From assembly GCF_001612615.1 (NCBI RefSeq), contig NZ_BDAU01000035.1, positions 1-64,000 of the forward strand: a stretch of 64,000 nt of DNA, read 5' to 3'. The notes under the pieces are model-generated. The model was not told the DNA's origin. It made no database searches and worked only from the letters and a program-made list of their open reading frames with translations. Shown in pieces: positions 51,476 through 59,721 of this stretch. Source of the stretch: Nocardia amikacinitolerans NBRC 108937 (GTDB lineage: Bacteria; Actinomycetota; Actinomycetes; Mycobacteriales; Mycobacteriaceae). How positions within the stretch are numbered: the stretch's first letter is position 1; every line of letters begins with the position of its first letter. A program made the position numbers and the translations under genes.

Positions 51476-51721
51476 ATGCGCGAGCGAGTGACTCACGGGC
51501 GGGCTGCGCGCGAATCCGGGATGCGGTGGTTCAGTCTGCTGCTCCTGGTGTGGTTGGCCATCGGCATGATCGCCGCAGGTCAGCGTCAGTACTTCAACAG
51601 CGGACCCATCAATTGCGCCGGATTCGGCACGATCGCGCTCACGGCGATCTCCGGCCCCCTGAATTACCTGGGACTGAACCCCAAAGTGTCGAACTGCGTC
51701 ATGCCGCGGCCGAGCGAGTAA
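51476..51721 (+). CDS. Small membrane protein, paralogue of the one at 47.8 kb
   Basis: 81 residues: a basic start, one membrane helix (FSLLLLVWLAIGMIAAGQR) and the conserved tail QYFNSGPINCAGFGTIALTA. GGAAG lies 8 nt upstream of the ATG at 51476; an ATG at 51470 is also possible. See the paralogue at 47849-48049. Unknown function. Confidence 0.74.
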   Translation: MRERVTHGRAARESGMRWFSLLLLVWLAIGMIAAGQRQYFNSGPINCAGFGTIALTAISGPLNYLGLNPKVSNCVMPRPSE

Positions 51722-51804
51722 CTCGGTAGCAATCCGGGCGTTCGGCTACCACCGGAACGGCTCCACGCCCGCATGGGTGCGGAGCCGCTTCGACCGGGCG
51801 ATCG

Positions 51805-54102
51805 TCAATCGCGGACGGCGACCGCTTCCCGCGCCGCGGCCGATTCGGCCCGCAGCGCGTGCAGCCGCGCGCCCTCCACGTCGATATCGGGCACGATCCG
51901 GTCCAGCCACTTCGGCATCCACCACGCCCACTCGCCCATGAGAACCAGTAGCGAGGGGATCAGCACCATCCGGACCAGGAACGCGTCGAGCAGCACGCCG
52001 GCGGCCAGCGCGAAACCCATGGATTTGGCGGTCGGGTCGGATTCCAGCAGGAACGAACCGAACACCGAGATCATGATGATCGCCGCCGCGGTGACCACGC
52101 GCGCGCCGTGGTGGTAGCCGTTGACCATGGCCTCCTTGGGCGAGGCGCCGTGCACGTACTCCTCGCGCATGCGCGTCACCAGGAAGACCTGGTAGTCCAT
52201 CGCCAGACCGAACACCAGGCCGATCAGCATGATGGGCAGGAAGCTGACGATCGGGTGCGGATCGTCGATCAGCCCGAGCTTGCCCTCCTGGAAGATCAGC
52301 ACGGTCGCGCCGAAGGTCGCGGCCATGGAGAGAAGGAACCCGAGCGCGCCGGTCAGCGGCACGAGTATGGAACGGAAGACCAGGATCAGCAGGACGAACG
52401 CCGCCCCCGCGACGATCGCCATGTACGGAACGATCTTGCTGAGCAGCACGTGGTCGATGTCGGCGTAGATGGCGGTCGTGCCGGTGATGCCGTATCGGAT
52501 GCCGTACTCGGCGTTCAGTCCCGCCTCGGCTTCCCGTGCGTCGCGCACCAGGTCTTTGGTGTCCTGGTTGTTCGGTCCCGCCTTCGGAACGCCGTCGAGC
52601 AGCGCGCCGTTGCCGTCCCGGCTCGGCGTCGGCTCGGTGACGTAGTCCATGTCGGGGTAGGACATCAGCTTGTCGCGCAGCGCGGTCAGCGCCTCGGTCC
52701 GGCGCTCCTGCGGCACGTCGGTGAGGTCGACCGCGACGTTGAGCACGCCGTTACTGCCCTCGCCGAAGCCCTCGGTGCGCAGTTCGTAGGCCTTACGCAC
52801 GGTGGAGGACTTGGGCATGCTGTCCTCGCCGGGCAGGCCGAGGTTCAGGCCCGCGGCCGGTGCGGCGAGCAGGCCGAGCACCGCGATGCTGAGCACCAGC
52901 GTGAGGACTGGGATGCGGCCGATCAGCCGGGCGACGCGCATGCCGTTGGTGACGACGGTGTCGTCTTCCGGGTCGTGCTTGGCGATGAGCGGCAGCTCGG
53001 GTTTGAACAGGAACCGGCCGAGCGCGCCGAGCAGCGCTGGCATCAGCGTCAGCGCGACGAGCACCGCGAAGGCCGCCGCGACCGCGCCGCCGAGACCCAT
53101 GAAGGTCAGGAATCGAACGCCGACGATGCTCAGGCCGACCAGCGCGATGATCACGGTCAGCCCGGCGAACACCACCGCCGAACCCGCCGTGCCCAACGCG
53201 GTCCCAGCGGCTTCCTCGGCCGAATCCTGCACGGCCAGTTCGTGTTTGTACCTGGACACGATGAACAGCGCGTAGTCGATGGACAGCGCGATGCCGATCA
53301 TCGAGGCGAGGAAGGTGGTGAAGCTCGGGATGGACAGCACCGAGGTGCCGAGGAAGATCAGCGAGGTGGCCGCGCCGAGGCCGACGATCGCGGTGACGAT
53401 CGGCACGAAGGCGGCGACGATGGCGCCGAAGGCCACCACCATGACGATCAGCGCGACCCCCATGCCGATCATCTCCGACTTGCCGCTCGGCGCCTGCTGC
53501 TCGATCGCGATGGTTCCGCTCAGTTCGACGGTCAGCCCGGCAGCGCGGGCGTCGTCGGCGACGTCGTAGGCGGCGGCCCGGTTCTCCGGGGTGATGTCGG
53601 CGAACTCTTTGATGGTGAACGGCACGCTGAGGACCGCGACGGTGTCGGGCGCGGTCTTGTTCAGCACGTTCAGCGGGGCGCCGCTACACGTGGAGACGTT
53701 CGGCTCCGGCACCAGGCAGCCCATCTGCTCGGCCGCCGCGATCGGGTCTACCAGCGGCTTGCCGTGATCGACGATGCCGAGCTGGTCGAGTCTGCTGATC
53801 AGCGCCTCGATCGCCTGGTGATTGGCCGGATCGGTGAGCTTCTGCCCTTCCGGCGCACCGATCACGTAGGTGCCGGTGACCGCGTCGAATTCGAACGCCG
53901 CCGACATTCCGGGAAAGTGTTCGTCGAGGATCTCCGTGGCCCGCTCCGACGGCAGGTTCGGCAGGCTGAAGTCGTCGGTCATCGGCTCTTTCAGCTGGGC
54001 GCCGAGCGCGCCGAGCAGCATGAAGAGGACGAGCCAGACCGGCAGGACTATCCACTTGCGGCGAAAGGCGAACTTCCCCCACCGGTACAGATACACGGAC
54101 AC
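51805..54102 (-). CDS. MMPL-family RND transporter (copy 1)
   Basis: 765 residues. Opens with VYLYRWGKFAFRRKWIVLP, then a large periplasmic loop, helices 2-6 with the proton-relay pair in ALSIDYALFIVSRYKHEL, a second loop, and the second relay pair in FGLAMDYQVFLVTRMREEY. Twelve membrane helices expected; exports lipids or drugs. The GTG at 54102 has a strong GAGGAG site. Closely similar along its whole length to the next gene, so a tandem duplication. Confidence 0.92.
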   Translation of the reverse strand: MSVYLYRWGKFAFRRKWIVLPVWLVLFMLLGALGAQLKEPMTDDFSLPNLPSERATEILDEHFPGMSAAFEFDAVTGTYVIGAPEGQKLTDPANHQAIEALISRLDQLGIVDHGKPLVDPIAAAEQMGCLVPEPNVSTCSGAPLNVLNKTAPDTVAVLSVPFTIKEFADITPENRAAAYDVADDARAAGLTVELSGTIAIEQQAPSGKSEMIGMGVALIVMVVAFGAIVAAFVPIVTAIVGLGAATSLIFLGTSVLSIPSFTTFLASMIGIALSIDYALFIVSRYKHELAVQDSAEEAAGTALGTAGSAVVFAGLTVIIALVGLSIVGVRFLTFMGLGGAVAAAFAVLVALTLMPALLGALGRFLFKPELPLIAKHDPEDDTVVTNGMRVARLIGRIPVLTLVLSIAVLGLLAAPAAGLNLGLPGEDSMPKSSTVRKAYELRTEGFGEGSNGVLNVAVDLTDVPQERRTEALTALRDKLMSYPDMDYVTEPTPSRDGNGALLDGVPKAGPNNQDTKDLVRDAREAEAGLNAEYGIRYGITGTTAIYADIDHVLLSKIVPYMAIVAGAAFVLLILVFRSILVPLTGALGFLLSMAATFGATVLIFQEGKLGLIDDPHPIVSFLPIMLIGLVFGLAMDYQVFLVTRMREEYVHGASPKEAMVNGYHHGARVVTAAAIIMISVFGSFLLESDPTAKSMGFALAAGVLLDAFLVRMVLIPSLLVLMGEWAWWMPKWLDRIVPDIDVEGARLHALRAESAAAREAVAVRD

Positions 54103-54263
54103 AGGTTCTCCTCGCGGTTTTCGGATCGAGCCGGTTCTGGAACGAACACGCGGCTCACCCGCCCCGCGCTCGCGAACTACCTCCGCCGCGCACCGATGCG
54201 CAGGCGGTCTACCGAGCAAAGAGTCGAACACCCCGAGTCTGCTGCGTACTGGACTCGAGTTCA

Positions 54264-54307
54264 AGAAAAAACGCCGTCGGCCCCGCACCATGGTGCGGGG
54301 CCGACGG
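54264..54307 (-). terminator. Rho-independent terminator between the two MMPL genes
   Basis: A perfect 34-bp palindrome (54274-54307; arms CCGTCGGCCCCGCACCA) followed on the minus strand by a T-tract (GAAAAAA at 54264-54270 on the plus strand). It ends the upstream MMPL transcript (54327-56627), so copy 1 needs its own promoter or read-through. Confidence 0.9.
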
Positions 54308-54326
54308 TCGGTTCGGCGGAATCCGA

Positions 54327-56627
54327 TCAGCTCACGGCGACCGGTTCCTTCTTCTTCAGCTCGACGGACTTCTGCTGCAGATCGCGCAGCTTGGTGCCCT
54401 CGACGTCGATGTCAGGCACGATCCGGTCCAGCCACTTCGGCATCCACCAGGACCACTTGCCCATGATCACCAGCAGCGACGGGATCAGCACCATGCGGAC
54501 GATGAAGGCGTCGAACAGCACGCCCGCCGCCAGCGCGAAACCGAAGGACTTCGCGGTCACATCCGACTCCAGGATGAAGGAGGCGAACACCGAGATCATG
54601 ATGATCGCGGCGGAGGTCACCACGCGGGCGCCGTGGTGGTAACCGGCCACCACCGCTTCCTTCGGCGACTTGCCGTGCACGTACTCCTCGCGCATGCGGG
54701 TCACCAGGAAGACCTGGTAGTCCATGGCGAGACCGAAGACGAGGCCGATGAGCATGATCGGCATGAAGCTGACGATCGGCTGCGGATCGTCGATCAGGCC
54801 GAGCTTGCCCTCCTGGAAGATCAGCACGGTCGCGCCGAAGGTCGCGGCCATGGAGAGCAGGAAGCCGAGCGCCGCGGTCAGCGGCACCAGGATCGAGCGG
54901 AACACCAGGATCAGCAGGATGAACGCGGCGCCCGCCACGATGGCGAGGTACGGCGCGATCTTGCTGAGCAGCACGTGGTCGACATCGGCGTAGATGGCGG
55001 TGGTGCCGGTGATGCCGTACTCCATGCCGTACTGCGCCTTCAGTTCGCCTTCGGCGTCGCGGGCGTCGCGCACCAGGTCCTTGGTGTCCTGGTTGTTCGG
55101 GCCCGACTTCGGCACGCCGTCGAGCAGCGCGCCCGCCTTGTCCTCGCCGCTGAACTGCGGCTCGGTGACGTAGTCCATGTTGTCGTAGGACGCGAGCTTT
55201 TCGCGCAGCGCGTTGACGGCCTCGTCACGCCGTTCGGGTGCGACGTTGCTCAGGTCGACCGCGACGTTGAGCACGCCGTTGCTGCCCTCACCGAAGCCCT
55301 CGGTGCGCAGCTCGTATGCCTTACGCACGGTCGAGGTCTTGGGCATGCTGTCCTCGCCGGGCAGACCCAGGTTCAGACCGGCGGCCGGGGCGGCGAGCGC
55401 ACCGAGCGCCACGATGGACAGCACGAGCGCGGCCCACGGGGCCTTGCCGATCAGGCGGCCGAAGCGCATGCCGTTGGTGACAACGGAGTCGTCCTCCGGG
55501 TCGTGCTTGGCGACCAGCGGCAGCTTCGGCTTGAACAGGAACCGGCCGAACGCGCCGAGTAGCGCGGGCATCAGCGTGGTCGCGGTGATCACCGCGAACG
55601 CCGCCGCGATCGCGCCGCCGAGACCCATGAAGGTCAGGAACTCGACGCCGACGATGCTCAGACCGGCCAGCGCGATGATCACGGTCAGACCGGCGAACAC
55701 CACAGCGGAACCGGCGGTGCCGAGCGCGGTGCCCGCCGCCTCTTCCGGCGAATCCTGCACGGCGAGTTCGTGCTTGTAGCGCGAGACGATGAACAGCGCG
55801 TAGTCGATGGACAGCGCGATGCCGATCATCGAGGCGAGGAACGTGGTGAAGCTCGGGACCTCGATGAACGAGGTGCCCAACAGGATGACCGAGGTGGCAG
55901 CGCCGAGGCCGATGATCGCGGTGACGATCGGCACGAAGGCCGCGACGATGGCGCCGAAGGCCACGATCATCACGATCAGCGCGACGCCCATGCCGATCAG
56001 CTCGGCGGTACCGCTCGGCTGCTCCTGGGTCTGGGCGATGGAACCGCTCACCTCGACGACGAGGCCGGAGTTGCGCGCGTCGGCGCCGACGTCATAGGCC
56101 GCCTTGCGGTTCTCGTCGGTGACGTCGGTGAACTTCGCGATGCTGAACGGCACGCTCATGAACGCGACGGAGTTCGGGTCGTCCTTGCTGAGCACGTTCA
56201 GCGGGGCGCCACTGCACTGCGACGGATCCGGGTTCGCCAGGCAGCCCATCTTCTCCGCGGCGTCGATCGGGTTCACGATCGGCTTCTCGTGGTCGACGAT
56301 GTCGAGCTGGTTGAGCTTGGCGATGAACGCCTCGACCGCCGCACGGTTCGCGGGATCGGTCAGCTTCTGCCCTTCGGGCGCGCCGATGACGTAAGTTCCG
56401 GTGACGGCGTCGAACTTGAAAGCCTCGGACGCACCGGGGAAGTGCTTGTCGAGAATGTCGTTGGCCCGGGCCGAGGGCAGCTCGGGCATGCTGAAGTCGT
56501 TGCTCATCGGTTTGCTGAGCTGCGCGCCCAGACCACCCAGGAGCACGAAGAGGACAAGCCAGACCGGAAGCACTATCCATTTCCGGCGGAAAGCGAACTT
56601 TCCGAATCTATAGAGGTAAACGGACAC
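54327..56627 (-). CDS. MMPL-family RND transporter (copy 2)
   Basis: 766 residues, same architecture as the adjacent copy: VYLYRFGKFAFRRKWIVLP at the start, relay pairs in ALSIDYALFIVSRYKHEL and FGLAMDYQVFLVTRMREEY, and two large periplasmic loops. The C-terminus differs (QQKSVELKKKEPVAVS). GTG at 56627 with GGAG 7 nt upstream. Divergent from a TetR regulator with a palindrome in between, so it is probably TetR-repressed and induced by a drug or lipid. Confidence 0.92.
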   Translation of the reverse strand: MSVYLYRFGKFAFRRKWIVLPVWLVLFVLLGGLGAQLSKPMSNDFSMPELPSARANDILDKHFPGASEAFKFDAVTGTYVIGAPEGQKLTDPANRAAVEAFIAKLNQLDIVDHEKPIVNPIDAAEKMGCLANPDPSQCSGAPLNVLSKDDPNSVAFMSVPFSIAKFTDVTDENRKAAYDVGADARNSGLVVEVSGSIAQTQEQPSGTAELIGMGVALIVMIVAFGAIVAAFVPIVTAIIGLGAATSVILLGTSFIEVPSFTTFLASMIGIALSIDYALFIVSRYKHELAVQDSPEEAAGTALGTAGSAVVFAGLTVIIALAGLSIVGVEFLTFMGLGGAIAAAFAVITATTLMPALLGAFGRFLFKPKLPLVAKHDPEDDSVVTNGMRFGRLIGKAPWAALVLSIVALGALAAPAAGLNLGLPGEDSMPKTSTVRKAYELRTEGFGEGSNGVLNVAVDLSNVAPERRDEAVNALREKLASYDNMDYVTEPQFSGEDKAGALLDGVPKSGPNNQDTKDLVRDARDAEGELKAQYGMEYGITGTTAIYADVDHVLLSKIAPYLAIVAGAAFILLILVFRSILVPLTAALGFLLSMAATFGATVLIFQEGKLGLIDDPQPIVSFMPIMLIGLVFGLAMDYQVFLVTRMREEYVHGKSPKEAVVAGYHHGARVVTSAAIIMISVFASFILESDVTAKSFGFALAAGVLFDAFIVRMVLIPSLLVIMGKWSWWMPKWLDRIVPDIDVEGTKLRDLQQKSVELKKKEPVAVS

Positions 56628-56727
56628 GCGGGTACTCCTAGCGATGACTGGTACGTGCTGGATCATGGCGCGTAGACAGCACTCTCGCGGGGCGCCCTGC
56701 CTGTCCCCGCCTCCACTTTCGCTTTCT

Positions 56728-56753
56728 GCCTACCGTGCGGTAGGTAGACTACC
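56728..56753. promoter_or_regulatory. Probable TetR operator between mmpL and tetR
   Basis: CCTACCGTGCGGTAGG (56728-56743) is a perfect 7-bp-arm palindrome, and a third half-site CTACCG follows at 56748. It lies between the divergent MMPL and TetR genes. Confidence 0.7.
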
Positions 56754-56830
56754 GAGCGAGTAAGCGGAGGTACAACCTCAATTTTGGTGGCAACGTTAGC
56801 CCCGCGCAGAATTGACGAGAGGATCATCCA

Positions 56831-57424
56831 ATGGCCGGCCCCGACGCACCCGACAGCGTTATCGCAGGTAGCGGCACTAAGATCGCGATCCGCGACGCCG
56901 CTGTGAAGCTATTCGCCGCCAAGGGATTCGAGCAGACGAGCCTTCGTGAGGTCGCGGATGCGGTAGGAATCACAAAGGCTTCGCTGTACTATCACTACCC
57001 CTCGAAGCTCGATCTGCTATTGGCGATCATCGATCCGATCATCGACCACCTGCGTTCGGTCGTGGAGGACATCGACGCCGTTCCGTACAACGCCGAGGGT
57101 GTGCGCGCGGTGTTGCGTGCGCACCTGCGCGGGCTCATCCGGCATCGCGACGCGGGGGCGCTGTGCGTGCGCGACGCGGTGGCGATCGTCAACGCGATGG
57201 CCGACCGATATCCGGACCTGATGGACTCGAATCGGGTGCTGCGCGACTGGCTGGCCGGTCCGAATCCCACCGACGAGGCGCGGGTGCGGGCCTGCGCGGC
57301 GCTCGAGGTGCTCGGGGTCGCGCTGATTTCGAAGGAGCTGGTGCCCGGCGCGGAGGACTCGTTGCTGGAGACCACCCTGCTGGACTCGGCGACCTGCGTG
57401 TTGACCGCCTGCGGCACCGCGTAG
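56831..57424 (+). CDS. TetR-family regulator, probable repressor of the MMPL gene
   Basis: 197 residues. HTH region: RDAAVKLFAAKGFEQTSLRE, VADAVGITKASLYYHYPSK. The ligand domain (about 70-197) is helical and unassigned. The ATG has GAGAGG 8 nt upstream. The palindrome in the shared promoter region supports autoregulation and control of the divergent transporter. Confidence 0.92.
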   Translation: MAGPDAPDSVIAGSGTKIAIRDAAVKLFAAKGFEQTSLREVADAVGITKASLYYHYPSKLDLLLAIIDPIIDHLRSVVEDIDAVPYNAEGVRAVLRAHLRGLIRHRDAGALCVRDAVAIVNAMADRYPDLMDSNRVLRDWLAGPNPTDEARVRACAALEVLGVALISKELVPGAEDSLLETTLLDSATCVLTACGTA

Positions 57425-57460
57425 ATTCGTGCGCGTCGTCGAACACGCCTGGGAGTAGCC

Positions 57461-57919
57461 GTGCACATCACCGCGAAGGTCGATTACGCGGTGCGAACCC
57501 TGCTGGAGATCGCCCGGGCCACGCCGGACGCCAAGATCAAGGCCGACTCCATCGCGGCCGCGCAACGCATTCCGCCCAAGGTGCTCGAGACCGTGCTCGG
57601 CGAGCTGCGCCGCGCCGAGCTTGTCGTCAGCAGGCGCGGGCCGGACGGCGGGTATTCGCTGGCCAGGCCCGCGGCCGAGATCTCCATCGCCGACGTGATC
57701 CGCGCGATCGAGGGCCCGCTCGCCTCGGTGCGCGGGCAGCGGCCCGAGGACGTGAAGTATCCGGGCGCGGCCGAGCCCTTGCAGTCGGTGTGGATCGCGT
57801 TGCGTGTGAACATCCGCGCGGTGCTGGAGAACGTGACCGTCGCCGACATCGTCGCCGACCGGTTGCCCGAGTTCGTCGACGCGCTCACCGGCGACCCCGG
57901 CGCCTGGGAGCGGCGCTGA
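57461..57919 (+). CDS. Rrf2-family regulator without Fe-S cysteines
   Basis: 152 residues. Winged helix: MHITAKVDYAVRTLLEIA, IAAAQRIPPKVLETVLGELR, RRGPDGGYSLARPAAEISI. The protein contains no cysteine, so it cannot bind an Fe-S cluster as IscR or NsrR do. GTG start 36 bp after tetR; an ABC exporter follows on the same strand. Confidence 0.9.
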   Translation: MHITAKVDYAVRTLLEIARATPDAKIKADSIAAAQRIPPKVLETVLGELRRAELVVSRRGPDGGYSLARPAAEISIADVIRAIEGPLASVRGQRPEDVKYPGAAEPLQSVWIALRVNIRAVLENVTVADIVADRLPEFVDALTGDPGAWERR

Positions 57920-57987
57920 GCTGCGGTTCCGCCTAGAGGAAAACGCCACGACTGGTGTCCGCGATTGCCGGTAGCCTGCGAAGCATC

Positions 57988-59721
57988 ATGTTGATCCGAC
58001 TGCTCAGAGCTCATCTGTATCCCTACCGCGCACAACTGGCGGGGGTCGTTGCGCTCCAGCTGGTTTCGGTCATCTCGATGCTCTACCTGCCCAGCCTGAA
58101 CGCCGATCTGATCGACAACGGCGTCACGAAGGGTGACATCGGTTACATCTGGACAACGGGCCTGTGGATGCTCGCGGTCACGGGTGTGCAGATCGTCGCG
58201 TCCGCTTTCTCGGTCTATCTCGGCGCGCAGGCGGCCATGGGCGCGGGTCGTGACCTGCGCGGCGCGCTGGTGCACCGGGTCGGCACCTTCTCCGCGCGCG
58301 AGGTCGGCATGTTCGGCGCGCCCTCGCTGATCACCCGCAACACCAACGACATTCAGCAGGTTCAGCTGCTCATCGTGATGTCGGCGACCATCCTGGTGAT
58401 GGCGCCGATCATGTGCGTCGGCGGCATCGTCATGGCGCTGCGCGAAGACCTGGGTCTCTCCTGGCTGCTGCTCATCGCGGTGCCCGCGCTGGCGCTGGCG
58501 ATGGGAGTCGTCGTCGCCAGGATGGTGCCCGGGTTCCGGGACATGCAGGAGCGCATCGACGCGGTCAACCGGGTGCTGCGCGAGCAGATCACCGGCATCC
58601 GGGTGGTGCGCGCGTTCGTCAGGGAGCGGCAGGAGACCTGGCGTTTCGGCGTCGCCAACAGCGAACTCACCGAGGCCTCGCTGCGGGTCGGCAGGCTGAT
58701 GGCGCTGATGTTCCCGACGGTCATGCTGATCAGCAATGTCACGGCGGTGGCGGTGATCTGGTTCGGCGGGCACCTGATCGACTCGGGCGAGATGCAGATC
58801 GGCTCGCTGACCGCGATGTTGTCCTACATCTTGCAGATCCTGATGGCGGTCATGATGGCGTCGTTCCTGGCCATGATGGCGCCGCGCGCCGCGGTCTCGG
58901 CGGATCGAATCGGCGAGGTGCTCGCCACCGAGTCCTCGGTGCTGCCGCCGCGCCTGCCGCAACCGTTCAAAGGCGATCCGGCCTCGATCGACTTGCAGTT
59001 CTGCGAGTTCGCCTTTCCCGGCGCGAAGAAGCCGGTGCTGCGCGCGATCCGTTTCCAGGTGGAGCCGGGCACCACGACGGCCATCGTCGGTTCCACCGGT
59101 TCCGGCAAGACGACGCTGCTGAACCTGATACCGCGGCTGATCGACGTCACCGACGGCGCGGTGTACGTGGGCGGCACCGATGTCCGCCACCTCGACCTGG
59201 AAGTGCTGCGCGAACAGATCGGTCTGGTTCCGCAGAAGGCGTACCTGTTCTCCGGCACGGTCGCGAGCAACCTGCGCTACGGCAACCCGGACGCCACCGA
59301 CGAGGAACTGTGGCGCTGCCTCGAGATCGCGCAGGCCGCCGACTTCGTGCGGGAGATGCCGCAGGGTCTGGAGACGCCGGTGGCGCAGGGCGGCACCACG
59401 GTCTCCGGCGGTCAGCGCCAGCGCCTCGCCATCGCGCGAGCACTTGTGCGCAGACCGCGGATCTACTTGTTCGACGACTCGTTCTCCGCGCTCGACGTCG
59501 CCACCGACGCAAGGCTGCGCGAGGCGCTGAAACCGGAGACCGTGAACGCCTCGGTGATCATCGTCGCCCAGCGCATCGCCACCATCCGCGACGCGGACCA
59601 GATCATCGTGCTCGAAGACGGCGTGATGGCGGGCATCGGCACCCATGAGCAATTGCTGCGCGACTGTCCCGAGTACGAGGAGATCGTGGCGTCTCAGCTG
59701 AGTGTGGAGGAGGCGCGATGA
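57988..59721 (+). CDS. ABC exporter half-transporter, degenerate-site subunit
   Basis: 577 residues: six membrane helices, then an NBD with Walker A GSTGSGKTT and signature TVSGGQRQR. Two catalytic residues are changed: Walker B reads LFDDSFSALD (Glu to Asp) and the switch region reads IVAQRIATI (His to Gln). It is therefore the non-hydrolysing half of a heterodimer with the next gene, like mycobacterial Rv1273c/Rv1272c as I recall. ATG at 57988 (MLIRLLRAHL) preferred over 57955. The stop overlaps the next start. Confidence 0.9.
   Translation: MLIRLLRAHLYPYRAQLAGVVALQLVSVISMLYLPSLNADLIDNGVTKGDIGYIWTTGLWMLAVTGVQIVASAFSVYLGAQAAMGAGRDLRGALVHRVGTFSAREVGMFGAPSLITRNTNDIQQVQLLIVMSATILVMAPIMCVGGIVMALREDLGLSWLLLIAVPALALAMGVVVARMVPGFRDMQERIDAVNRVLREQITGIRVVRAFVRERQETWRFGVANSELTEASLRVGRLMALMFPTVMLISNVTAVAVIWFGGHLIDSGEMQIGSLTAMLSYILQILMAVMMASFLAMMAPRAAVSADRIGEVLATESSVLPPRLPQPFKGDPASIDLQFCEFAFPGAKKPVLRAIRFQVEPGTTTAIVGSTGSGKTTLLNLIPRLIDVTDGAVYVGGTDVRHLDLEVLREQIGLVPQKAYLFSGTVASNLRYGNPDATDEELWRCLEIAQAADFVREMPQGLETPVAQGGTTVSGGQRQRLAIARALVRRPRIYLFDDSFSALDVATDARLREALKPETVNASVIIVAQRIATIRDADQIIVLEDGVMAGIGTHEQLLRDCPEYEEIVASQLSVEEAR

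Noticed and set aside
52108..54642. 844-codon plus-strand open frame opposite the MMPL gene
   Set aside because: It is antisense to a clear MMPL gene and its product is His/Asp/Arg-rich low-complexity sequence, the usual shadow of high-GC coding DNA.
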